DNA of 64,000 nucleotides, from assembly GCA_038025085.1 (NCBI GenBank), contig CM076141.1:17114001-17178000 (forward strand). The letters are read 5' to 3'. The notes beneath the pieces were generated by a model, which had not been told where the DNA came from, ran no database searches, and worked only from the letters and a program-made list of their open reading frames with translations. The DNA comes from Tetragonia tetragonoides (Eukaryota > Streptophyta > Magnoliopsida > Caryophyllales > Aizoaceae). Positions 20,690-32,711 of this stretch are shown one piece after another (the first letter of the stretch is position 1; each line of letters begins with the position of its first letter). A program made the translations under genes and the position numbers.

Positions 20690-22110
20690 GATGATCGGAC
20701 AAGTTGACAAACTGAACTGATTTTCGGTGTACATCCCGTGTGTGCTTTTTGGAATATTTACTGAACTGAACTGATCTGAACTGAAGTGAACTAAACTGAT
20801 TTTTCAAACTTAACCGTTAACCATTTAAAATTTATCCAAACATAGTCAATATTGGACTCAGAAAGTATGTTTTGAGATCTTTTCAATAACATAATTATCA
20901 TCGTGAAATTATTTCGGAATAAAAAGTTATATGAGTGCTAAAGTTACGCATGAACTGAACTGAACTAGACTACACTGAACTGAATTTAAGTAAAATTAAG
21001 GTGAATCAAACAGAGCCTTAGTCGCGACTTGCGACGCATCCGACCATTGAAGCTTACTTCGACACCTGTCACCGTCGTACCAGTTGTTTTGTATGCCGCC
21101 GTCTTAACTTATGCCACCTTTATATATAGCAAAATATGAAATCATGCTTGTTTGAGACGCCTCATATTAAGGTCACGTTAAAAAAGTTCTTGTGTAATTC
21201 TTTGAGTTGGAATCCTTTGAGCCTTGAAGGGCTTGCCCAAAAAACCGATAATAAAAATAGGAATATCATCCATCCTCAATTTTGAGATTGAGGGCAATGA
21301 CACTCAAATCAAAGTTGGAGCCGTGGGAGACCCTTTCCTTTTACTTTTCCTTTCTATTTGATGGAGAGATCTATTCACTATTTTGTGAGATAGAGTAAGA
21401 ACTCATTAGATATGCAATAATATTCCCGAGTTATGCATGTAATATCCTCTGATTAGATATACTAACAAGTTCCCAATCACTTATCAAGGTATGTGATCAA
21501 CTATTCAATTAGGGTTCGTTTCTTTCACTTGGAATAAAACTTTTGAACTGAGTTGAACTTAATAAAACTGAATTGAACTAAATTGATATTTTCATTTTAA
21601 TCTATAACCAATTAAAACTCGTTAAAACAAATTCAAAATATTGGACTCACTTGAAAGTATACTTTAAATATTTTTAATTACACAACTATCATCATAAATT
21701 TATTTTAGAATAAAAATATATTTGAGGGATAAATTCCACGTAATCAAACATAAGTGAATTGAACTGAATTAACAATAAAGTTGATCAGAACATAATAGAG
21801 ACTAAGATGATGTGAAACTCTGAATTATAGTATATTGTGAGGAAGAAAATTATAAAAGCCAATTGGTTAGTTGCCCTAATTTATGAGGCATCTGAAACAA
21901 AGTTGACCTCAATAAATAAATATTCCTCTTCTTGTTGAAGAAAAGTAAGTTTAACTTATCAAAAACTACTAATATTATGATTTACTCTACTCAATTTTAT
22001 TTTAGTTTAGTTCAGATCAGTGCAACTCGATTCACTTCACTTTAATCAATTCGATTTAGTTCAATTCAATCGAATAAGTTCAGGTTATTTCATGTCAGCA
22101 GAATTAATCA
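20690..22110. repeat. Cluster of TTCAG/CTGAA-rich MITE fragments
   Basis: Dense AACTGAACTGA text occurs at 20760-21000 (ending CAAACAGAGCC before TTA), 21515-21790 and 21990-22090. These look like copies of the same MITE group as 28657-28993, mostly without both ends. No gene is supported. Confidence 0.5.
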
Positions 22111-22682
22111 CTCAAATAAATATTTGTTCCAATATAAATTCACGAAGATACAATATACCGTTGGAAAGATTACAACATATACTTCCAATAATGAAAAGGT
22201 TTGGGCGAGTTATATAGGGCTAAAAATCAAGTTAAAAAACAAGTTCATTTCATTTCATATCGATACTTTCCAATATTATTCATGTGAAAAAAGCAGACGC
22301 TTACTCAATATACTGCACGTTAAAGTGACTTCCCTAATCAAATGTCAACTATAAATCAACAGCTTCACAATAACTTGGTAAATAATCATCATACTAATAA
22401 TACATACACAGTAATTGTCTGACAACCCGTGTTATCAAAGCTATATTTTGCAGTTTAAAGATTTTTGGAAGGAGTTTACAAATTTAGCTATGTCCGAGAC
22501 AAATATGTTTATTCTAATTGCACCTGTTATGGGCCGCCCCTAAAATTATCAATTTTCACTCCAATTATAATCAATTTTTTTAGAAGAGCTATAATATTAC
22601 TTTTTATACCCGGTGTTTATGTTACAAGTGATGAAAAAATATAATTTCTTTACCTAATCATCGTTCGATATCACTGGTGGTA
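22110..22682. other. Gene-free spacer
   Basis: AT-rich; no supported gene or element end. Confidence 0.35.
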
Positions 22683-22690
22683 TAATTAGC

Positions 22691-22856
22691 CAGTAGCGGA
22701 GTTAGAGGAGTGGCAATGAGAGTGCAAAATTTTAAAAAATAAGGGTATAATATACTTACCAAATATTTTTTTTCTTTTTTCCCTATTAAAATTTTGATTT
22801 GTGGTGGGAGTGGGGGAGCAAGGGGTCTCCCTTGACACCTCCTAGATCTGCCACTG
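22691..22856. mobile_element. Small hAT (Tip100-like) MITE, 166 bp
   Basis: The ends are CAGTAGCGGAG... and ...TCTGCCACTG, close to the CAGGGGCGGAG terminal repeat known for Tip100-group hAT elements. Flanking 8-bp copies are TAATTAGC (22683-22690) and CAATTAGC (22857-22864). Confidence 0.7.
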
Positions 22857-23207
22857 CAATTAGCTGTACAATCAAAATATAAAAGATAATTCATTCATTC
22901 ATAAAAAATCATCCGCCATCTAAAAAAAACATCAATATGAAACACCATTTGGTACCACGGTTGTACGGTAGCAACTGTCCTCATAAGAACTCTATTTGAT
23001 ACAAAACAAAATGTTAGCCATTTTTGGAGCTATATCTTGATTCAGTAATGAGAAGTCATCATTTTCCTCTACAGAAATTCCCCATTTCCCTTTTCTGCCC
23101 CTAAAACTTTTCCTAGTTGCTTAATTAACTCAGTTCGTCACACTTAGCTCATTCTTCAAAAATTAAACAATTCATGCCCGTGATCCCACCTCTATGTACC
23201 AAAAACC

Positions 23208-23218
23208 CTTTAAATACC
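23208..23218 (+). promoter_or_regulatory. TATA region of HAK-a
   Basis: The sequence CTTTAAATACC lies 162 bp upstream of the HAK-a ATG, after the string ACCAAAAACC. The same string and spacing recur before HAK-b at 63253-63262, which supports its being a core promoter kept after gene duplication. Confidence 0.6.
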
Positions 23219-23379
23219 CACATAATCTCCCACATAGTATTTCCCAACTCTTTGCTATCTCTCTTTATTCTCCTCTTTCTTAACTCCCCACTCTTTTATT
23301 TTGTTTTCGAAATCCTTTTTTTCAGATACGAGAAACCCGCAGCCATCACTTTGGGTTTCCAAAAAACTATACCACAAAA

Positions 23380-26300
23380 ATGTCTACGGATCAAGAAGTG
23401 GATGGCCATGAGCAAAAGATAAGAGGGAAGACGGAACTACGTCGTCACGATTCCCTTGACCTTGAATCTGCTAATGTTAAAGGCCATCAAAGCCATAGCT
23501 CTCGGCAGGTACTATATAATTTACTGGAATATGGCTTAACTATTAATTTACAAAGGAAAGCTATTGTAGTTTTACACAACAAAATTGGCGGAATTTGTGC
23601 TGTTTCAGTAGAGTATATTAAAACCTATGTTTGTTGCCTTCTACTACTTAATTTTAGGGTCTTGTATAACTCTAGTACACGTTTAATTTGAATTATAAAT
23701 ACTGCATGTATTACATTAGATTGGTATATATGTGGTAAAATAATGCATAAATAGACAAATATTAGCTTTTGAAGATATTTTAGGAGTTTTAGTTAGTTTT
23801 TTTTTAGCCAAAAAATGAGCTTTGACAATATTTTTTCTAATTTTTTTTGTTTTTTTAGATGACAAAGGTTTTTGAAGAGCATTAGCTATTTTGTAGGAAA
23901 TAACTCACAAATGAAAAGTACCACCCAAGCTTTAATTTTTGTGAGCTATATAGCTAGCTGTTTTACCCAAAAACTAAACTCACAAGTAGAACAACACATG
24001 TATTAGAGCTCATAGGTACAAATTGCAATTAGTTGGGCCAAATACAACAAAAAAAATAAACGTAAAATTACTTCAAAGGCTTATATATTACTCCTACTTT
24101 AGTTTTCAAACCAGAATAGCCGTTAATTAGAGAGCAAGTGACCACGCAAAAACTTGTGAAAAAAACCAAGAGGTCTCCTTAATGGCATATGGATGAAGAT
24201 GATCTCGGTTGAAATTAAACTAGGAGATATTTTCAAACTCTTTTTTAAGTCTTAGAGAAAATAATACTTCTCTTATAAAGTTCTCATACATTAGCACCAT
24301 GCACAAAAAAGGCCCTCATATTATTTATGGAATACTCAACAACATGATGAAAGTGTCATTAATGTGCCAACCAGTTTGCTACATGCACAATTCTATTTTT
24401 TCCTTTTTTTTTTTTTAAATAATTTGCTACACAATTCTCTTCCGCCGATAGATATGCATGTCATGAGTCCAGATCAATCTTCTGCTATCAAGTTCCTGTG
24501 ATGTTCCTTGAAAATAAAGGGGTTTATTTTTATTTTTTTTGAAAAATTAAGCAGTTAGGGAGAGGAAAAGAGGGGGAAAGGGAGATCAGAATAAGAACTC
24601 AATAGCAGAGGATCCAAACACCCATGTCATGCATGTCAATTATGTCATGACTTGGGGTGTGGATCTTCCGGATATGCTGTTTGATATCTTTAATTGTCAC
24701 AACCATTTTATGTTGGATATTAGAGTTGCGAATTAAGTAGTACCTAATTCAAAATTAATTATCTTGGTGGTGGTGGAATCAATTTATTCTAATGAGTTTT
24801 TTTTATAGGAATTATTCTAATGACTTTGTCATCATTGTATTTTTGTGTTGAACTAGAATGCAAGTTGGGGGTTGGTACTAACGTTGGCATTCCAAAGTAT
24901 CGGAGTAATATATGGAGACATTGGCACATCTCCACTTTATGTTTATGCAAGCACCTTTACAGATGGAATTAAAAATAATGATGATATCATTGGTGTTCTC
25001 TCTCTTATATACTACACCATCACCTTGTTGCCCTTGCTCAAGTACGTCTTCATTGTTTTGAAAGCAAATGACAATGGAAATGGTACGTATAACACCATCT
25101 CTAAATACTTGTCCACATTTATGCCAATACTAGAAAATTTTTAATTTTTTCTTTCATATATATGTCAATTATTTTGGATCAGGATTGTAATTGACATGAA
25201 TACTACTATTTATTTCATGTACTATATGATAAATTGATAATTATCGATTCAAATTAACTCCGTCTAGAATGGAATATTTGATCTGCCACTGATTAAATCT
25301 CTTCCGCTTCATTTTTTTCAGAGTTGACTTTCGCGGATAATTGTTTATTTTTATTTTTAAAATATAGGATTGTTTTTTATTTTTTTTAATACTCAGTTTA
25401 AACTCCCATGAAGAAAATACTCGGCATAAACTTACAACTATAATCATCTTTTTACCACGCTGTTTCAACTCCTCATTAATTACCAAATAGTTTCTCAGAT
25501 TAATTATTTCGAGCTTTCAGTTTCGGTTACAACTAAAATCTAAAAATTAAACTACCGCAAAGCCAGTAAAACAATTTCTTTGTTATATTCCTTGACAACT
25601 TCCAACTATTTTTTACTGCTAAATTGCTCCAATATTCTAACTTGTCAACTAGAAGACAACTAATTCTCCAAAACAATATATACCAAAATTAAATCATAAG
25701 TAATAGGAGTACTTGTTTGTAACTTCTTGCTCATTGAATGAATGAAATTTAGCAAAATCATAAGTGGTGTTTGGAGAAAAAGAAATTACTATTTGACTAA
25801 CAATGCTATATATAAAATTTGTGTGATTTTCTCATTTAAAAAAAGGTCATTCGGATGGAGGGAATACAGAATGACGAAATTACTGCTGGCTGCAGCCTAT
25901 GAGAGTTCATGCTATGATTTTTTTTGGTGAATGAATTGAAAACGCTAAGACCTAATAAAGTAGAATTTTGGTGAACAAAGCAATTTTTAGTCATAATAAA
26001 AAAAAGCTATTAATTACATATGAGTACGTCTTTCATATACTTGGTAAACTGTATACAATACAACAAGTAATTTAAAAGATTCGCGAGCATATATGTAAAT
26101 TGTATTGGATTTTTTGCATACACCGACCTATTGTGTGTCTGTAGTTTATTGTATACATCAGGATTATTTAACAATAGTATCACTAATTAAAAGTGGATTC
26201 AAATTTCTCTTACTTATTGAACACAATCATGCACACCATTACAAAGTCAAACCATGCACACCAACTACCTATTAGTCACAATCACAAAGTCATACGTAAC

Positions 26301-29300
26301 ATTTGATTAATTTAAAATATCACAAGCAATTAAGCAAACATAATATGTTATCAAATTGCCACTATAGCTAATACAAATAGGAAAAACTGCCACTTTGTTA
26401 TTGATTGTCATATAATCATATACAATTGTTCTGGTGCACTAGGAAAGTTCTTTTTAGCTTATTTATTTATTAAGGGGTAGATTTTGGAATTTGGATCCTC
26501 TACTTTATAACACTCTACTGTTATTTTCTCTCTCTATCTCTATCATCTAACTGTTTAAATGGAGGAGCAAATAGTAGTACACGTTACTGGCAGAAAATGC
26601 TCCCTGGAGAGCTTCTCTCTCTAGAGGGAAAAAACCCTAATTTTCTCTCATCAGCTGCCTCATTTTAGTCTTCTCCAAGCTCTTAGCTCCAAGCTCCATG
26701 TTTTAGCCTCCTCCTCTCTTTATCTCCCTTTCCAAGCCTTCTTGTCTAGATTTTATTTTTTCCAGATTTGAATGGTGTTCTCTTCTTGTTATGAGAGAGA
26801 AACCCAAGCCTCTTCCATTCCAATCTTGCTGAATTGTGGTCTATTTTGTTTGGGTTAAGTTAATCCCATCACATTATTGGATTTTCAGCCATGAACCTTA
26901 AGAATTTCACCCTTTCAACTTTCAAATGGTGGTTTACTGATGCAGATGAAGCTGAGGGTTCTTAGAATTTGATCTGGTTTTAGATCTGGATTCCTTATGC
27001 CAAGGAAAAAAAAATAAATTTCGAGTCCTTGTAAATCCGAGTTCTGGGCTCAGTCGTCCTTTGGAGTATTTCTTCACCTTGGCTCAGCCGCCTCCCTCTT
27101 TAGTCTTTGTTCTCTGGATGTTAATTGTTCTTTTTTCACAACCTACTAGCCACTATGGATTCGGTGTTTACAACGGATGGTGAAGCTGGTGGTGGTCCTG
27201 GCGGTAGAAGACCGTAGTATATGCGTCTTGTAGTCACCGTGACTGGTTCTTAAACAGGATTGAAGAAGTTGCAGTTGCTGAAACATCCGTCGTCTATCTT
27301 TTTAATTGGATCTTAGTTTGATTTTTAGTAGTTTTCTTTTATGTAAGTGTTCAGTAATCTGTATGGAGTCTTGTGACTCATGACCCTACGTGGGCCGCTT
27401 TCTTGCCTTTTCAAAAAAAAAAAAAAAAAAATAACTGTTTAAGTTTCAAAAACCTACCCCCTCCATCTAATGGTCAAAAGCCCACCCTCCCTAATCCAAT
27501 GGTAGAAATTTTAAGAAGAATACTTTACTGTTTTTTTAACAACCGTAGAGAATCCGGACTGTAGATTTTGTCGCCTTCCTTGACTGTTAATTGCACCCCC
27601 TCTTCTTTGGACTAATTCTTTTTGGCTTCACCTTAATTTTGTCAAAAAACTATATGCAATATTCAAGAATATGCCAAAAAAACAGTTATTAATTAAGTTG
27701 ATACAATATTTAGGTACAACCTAGGCAGGTAGTTTAATAAGGTCTTGGAGATGGGATGCAACTATGATCTTCATTTTATTTTATAGTATTATTTTTTGTT
27801 TTGAAATTACGATGATTAAAGAGGAATTGGTCTCCTGTCAAGAATTAAGATATTGGTATACCAAATCTCAATCTATATTTGTGCTACTAGTACTATAGTA
27901 TTGCAGAGTTTTCATTTAGTATTATATACGTACTCTATCAGAAAATGAAAAAAAACTAGACTATGCCCCCTCCCGCTTTGGGCACGTGCCGGATTAAATG
28001 ACCAAAACTAGACTATGCTGCTATCGTGTTTTACTAAAAGTTACAAGTTTTTGTATACATATAAACAGGTGGGACATTTGCAATGTATTCTCTTTTGTGT
28101 CGAAACGCTAAGATCGGTTTACTTCCTAGTCAACAAGCTGAGGATCGAGAAGTGTCGAATTACCAACTTGAATTGCCAAGCAACAAATTGGGGTGCTCAT
28201 TAAAGGTTAAAACCAGCCTAGAAAACAGCCAGTTTGCCAAGTTTTTTCTTTTAATTGTGACTATGCTTGCAACTGCCTTGGTTATAGGAGACGGTGTTCT
28301 CACCCCTAGTATCTCAGGTACTTATTAGTTTCCTCTTGAAACCAAAGACATTTTGCTTTTAGTCATTTGCAATTACTTGTTTAATTAGCAATGCATTTGT
28401 GACTAACAAAGTTTTGTATTTCCACTTAATATGATTGACAGTTTTATCCGCTGTTGGAGGGCTAAAAGAAGCTTCATCTGCCTTTACAGAAGGTACAATC
28501 TTTTTTTTTCTTTTTAAATAAGTAAATTTCATTCCTTCCATTTAGAATGTGTTTTAAACTTAAACTTCCGTGCAATTTCAAAGAATTTACCAAACTAAAC
28601 TACCAGACCTCTCATCTAATTCATGCTTCTGAGGCATATATAGAATATAGTAGTAAGGGTGCGTTTGTTAGAGCTCACACGGTTAGTTCAGTTCAGTTCA
28701 GGTGTCAATTCATTGATTTCAAATTCAGTTAAATGATGTTCAGTTCAGTTCAGTTCAGTTCAGTTCAGTTCAGTTCAGTTCAGTTCAGTGGTGCTGAGTT
28801 CAGAAGCATACTTTTTGTCTCACATATCAAGTTGTGTTTAATTCAATTCAGTTGTATCCAGTTCAGTTCAGTAGTGTCCAGTTTAGTAATGATAAATTCA
28901 GGTCAGTTCAGTTCAGTAGTGTCCAGTTTAGTGATGATAAATTCAGGTCAGTTCAATTTCGTTCTAGTAAGTTTAGCTCTAACAAACGCACCCTAAGTCT
29001 TATGTGAGACCCAATTACAGGAAAGTGAGGGCTCATATTTAAAAATATGGGGTCACTTATTATGAACCGTGACTCTTTTTGACCTTATCTCACTTTTTGT
29101 TTTTTTGAGAAGAGCCTTATCTCACTAAATTGTGACAGTTGTCTTACAAAAAGTTTATGAAAAATTGTCTTATACAATTTTTTCTGTATAATACTGGTAC
29201 TAACTTTTGCACCGCAAATTTCTTCTAAAGGAAGGGTAGTGTGGATATCAGTTGCCATCTTGATCATGCTGTTCTCGGTTCAAAGATTTGGAACAGACAA

Positions 29301-31579
29301 AGTGGGATATAGTTTTGCTCCAATAATCAGCCTTTGGTTTGCGTTGAATGCCGGTATTGGTGTATACAACTTCATCAAGTATGATCCCACCGTTATCAAG
29401 GCTGTAAATCCATGGTATATCGTTCAGTATTTTAAGAGGAATGGATCAGATGCTTGGATCTCCCTGGGTGGTGTAGTCCTCTGTATCACAGGTTTGTCAT
29501 ATATGTTCTATGTTCGCACGAATTTTAAATGGTTATACATTAAGTTACAGAAATCAATTCGGTTCAGTTTAGTATTTTTCAGGTGAAAAGTAGAGCCTTA
29601 ACTTAAAATTATCGTACACCCCTAATTGGATTGAAATGTATGCTCTCTATATTGCAGGAACTGAAGCCCTTTTCGCGGATCTTGGTCATTTTTCAGTAAG
29701 ATCAATCCAAATTAGTATGTGTGCAGTTACATACCCTGCTGTTATTCTAGCATACTCCGGCCAAGCTGCTTACCTGCGAGTGAACCCTGGGGATGTCAGC
29801 AACACCTTCTATAAGTGCATACCAGGTGAAGATTGTCACGATTAAAATTTACATTTTAAATTTAAAGACTGGATTCAATATCACTGAACTAACACCCGAG
29901 ATCATCAGTAAACTGAACTGACCACTTAACATATGAAGAATTCACCCTCAGACTTAATTAGATTTGTACTTGTTTTGAGAAATTTGTCTTTATAGATGTC
30001 GTATGTCTTTTTATGAACGGAAATTTCTCTTTTACATACAGGTCCATTGTTCTGGCCAGTTTTTGTGGTGGCTGTCTTTGCTGCAATTATAGCGAGCCAA
30101 GCCATGATATCAGGGACGTTCGCCATCATCCAACAATCTCTTTCACTGGGGTGCTTTCCTCGTGTCAAAGTAGTTCACACCTCAGCCAAATTCGAAGGCC
30201 AAGTCTACATTCCGGAGCTCAACTACTTACTCATGTTTGCTTGTGTTTGTGTCACGCTTGCCTTCAGGACAACTGAAAAAATTGGTCACGCATATGGTAA
30301 GCTACATCATCACTACTTCGGTTTAAAAATGAGTTTCATGTTTGACTTTGCACAGTCTTTGAGACATCACTTTGACCATAAATAACTCTAATTATATAAA
30401 TATTAAAATTATACAAATGTAATGTTGTGAAAGTATAGTTGAAAATGAATCTAACTATCTTATTTTGATATTGTAAATCTTCATAATTTTTTCAAAATCA
30501 ATAATCAAAATTTGTAAACTTTGACTCAAAAAGTCAAACAGAAAGCTTACTTTCAAACAGAGGGAGTATTTAGTAACGAAGTTTCATTTCATTTCATTTA
30601 TACAGGCATTGCTGTGGTGTTAGCGGAGACGATCACATCAAGTTTCATGGTACTTGTTCTGATAATAATTTGGAAGAAGCACATAATACTAGTGATACTA
30701 TACGTGTGTTGCATAATGTCAGTGGAATTAACTTACCTAAGTGCTGTACTCTACAAACTACCTAGTGGAGGATACCTTCCCTTAGCATTTGCAATTGTAC
30801 TAATGGCATTAATGTACATATGGAACTATGTGTACCGAAAGAGATACTACTATGAGGTCGAAAACAAAGTATCATCCGAAACCTTGAAGGAGATTGCGAA
30901 CCAGGCTGCGTTTTGTCGAATTCCAGGGTTAGCAATCTTTTACTCGGAGCTTGTACATGGCATCCCTCCTATATTTGAGCATTACATTGAGAGTGTCCCT
31001 GCTCTTCACTCTGTGCTTGTGTTTGTCTCTATCAAGTCGTTGCCTATTAGCAAAGTCCCTGTAGAGGAGCGGTTTCTTTTCCGTAGGGTTCATCCTAGGG
31101 ACATGTATCTTTTTCGTTGCGTTGTTAGGTATGGATATACTGATATACGCAATGAGCAAGAGCACTTTGAGACTATGCTAATTGATAGGCTAAGGGAGTT
31201 TATGAGAGATGAGTTTTGGGTACATTCAGAAAATAAAAAAATTTGGGAGGTTCGTGATGATCGTGTGGAATTGGCTAACGATAATGAAGAACATGAGCAT
31301 GACAGGATTAGTAATGGGGATGACGATGAAGAGATCATACGAGCTAAGGAGGAGGAGTTAGAGAAAGAAATCGCGGTGATTGAGAAAGCAGGGCGTGCTG
31401 GGGTGGTGCATATGATGGGGGAATGTGAAGTTATTGCTGGCAAAGGAGCTGGGATTGGGAAAAAGATTGTTATTGATGTGGCCTACAATTTTCTCAAGAA
31501 GAACTTAAGGGAAAGTGACAAGGTGTTTAACGTTCCTCGCAAGAGATTGCTCAAGGTTGGAATGACATATGAGCTCTAG
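23380..31579 (+). CDS. HAK/KUP/KT potassium transporter, HAK5-type (HAK-a; eight exons, 770 aa)
   Basis: Exons: 23380-23508, 24857-25082, 28069-28317, 28442-28492, 29231-29491, 29658-29825, 30042-30296 and 30606-31579. All introns are GT...AG, phases agree, and the 2313-nt frame ends TAG. The protein is a plasma-membrane K+ carrier of the KUP family, which imports K+ with protons, notably at low external K+. Visible marks are [15 protein letters not shown] (about 59-73), [10 protein letters not shown] (about 192-201), [12 protein letters not shown] and many hydrophobic membrane segments up to about residue 530, then a cytosolic tail with a charged acidic stretch and the C-terminal [12 protein letters not shown]. 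Length and C-terminus fit HAK5-like cluster I, although the exact paralogue is an inference. Introns 2, 4 and 7 carry transposon insertions. A second copy begins at 63368. Confidence 0.93.
24375..24438. repeat. Poly-T tract flanked by direct repeats, HAK-a intron 1
   Basis: TTTGCTACATGCACAATTCT at 24375-24394 and TTTGCTACACAATTCT at 24423-24438 flank a T-rich run. This resembles the 6801-6859 arrangement. Confidence 0.5.
26559..27431 (+). mobile_element. Polyadenylated retroposon in HAK-a intron 2 (LINE-derived, non-autonomous), about 870 bp
   Basis: An 11-bp direct repeat TAACTGTTTAA occurs at 26548-26558 and 27432-27442. The inserted DNA ends in a run of about 19 A residues directly before the second copy, the signature of target-primed reverse transcription. 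The head has a CT-rich segment with AAACCCTAATTTTCTCTC, similar to leaders of plant L1 LINEs. No RT or endonuclease frame is present. It could instead be an inserted cDNA of an unidentified transcript. Confidence 0.75.
28657..28993. mobile_element. Tourist-like MITE with TTCAG tandem array, HAK-a intron 4, 337 bp
   Basis: A perfect 19-bp terminal inverted repeat, GGGTGCGTTTGTTAGAGCT, and TAA on both flanks (28654-28656 and 28994-28996) define the ends. The interior is largely built of the hexamer-like unit TTCAGT: about ten in a row at 28739-28788, then a twofold repeat of about 53 bp (28865-28955). Confidence 0.85.
30366..30570. mobile_element. Stowaway-like MITE remnant, HAK-a intron 7
   Basis: The right side ends CAGAGGGAGTA, a Stowaway-type terminus, preceded by TTGTAAACTTTGACTCAAAAA text usual in that family. 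The left terminus is degraded. Confidence 0.5.
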
Positions 31580-32547
31580 AAAGTGCTCAAGAATGAGATA
31601 AGCAAATTAACCAACCATTTGGGAGTGCAAATAGGTATGAATTGATACATCTAATTTGGTGAATACTGTTGTTTTTACTCCTAAAACTTAATTTGTTTGA
31701 TGAGTGCTTGTGCTGGTGTGTGCTGATCTTTTGTTTTGATTGCTGGTGAGCGTTGGACATAAACAAAAACAAGACATATTAAAAGAAGTCGACTTGGAAA
31801 ATGCTAAAAAGAAGCATGGAGATCATTTAATATATCGATAAAATAGTTGTTAACGATCATTATGGTAGCAGTAACTCATGTTACCTAAAATGGGAGTCAA
31901 ATAATTTTTGGGTTCTTATTTTGGTGTAGCATTTGAAGATGTTTGTCTTATAAGCAGTGTGCATATAAATACCCAAGCAAATTGGATGAAATGTGTAATA
32001 CTTTACTCTTTCTGGTTTTGCTATACTCTCCTCTTCTATTTTTCTTCTTCCCTTGCGAATTTTGGGCCTCAAATTTTGTCGTCGTCTGGTTTGCTCAATT
32101 GTATTTAGGATACTCGTTTTGACCAGTTAAAGTTTGGGAACCGACGTTGTGTATTCTTTAATTTAACATAGGAAAAAATTATCGAAAACCACCATATAAA
32201 TCAGATTTTTTTGCAATAACCTCAATCTACTTTTCAGCAAAATTTGGAAAAATTCATTACCTTTTTACCCCCGGTTAAAAAATATTCTCTAAAAGAGTCA
32301 CGAGTACGGTGGCAAAATGGTCATTTTGTTTCAAATTTTGGCCAAAAGGTGGCTTAACAAATGATTTAAAAGTTGAAACTCCTTTTTTTTCTTTTGAGAG
32401 TGGAATAGGAGACTTTCATTCATAGAAAAGCCATACGGTATCTACATCGAAAATAACCCTAAAATATACTGAATTAACCGTAACAATAACAAATCTGCTA
32501 ACAAAACAATTAACTAAAATACCCGAGCGCGACTCCCAACATGCATA
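31580..32547. other. HAK-a 3' flank and spacer
   Basis: The first few hundred bases probably include the HAK-a 3' UTR. No other gene is supported. Confidence 0.45.
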
Positions 32548-32555
32548 GTAACCAC

Positions 32556-32672
32556 CAGGGGCGGACCCACGGCAAGGAGTATGGAATCAAGTGCATCCAT
32601 ATTATTTTAAAATTGTTGGGAGAAGGGGAAAATTTTAAAGGCAAAACAGATGGGGATTTCCTTTTGCACCCA

Positions 32673-32711
<39 letters not shown>

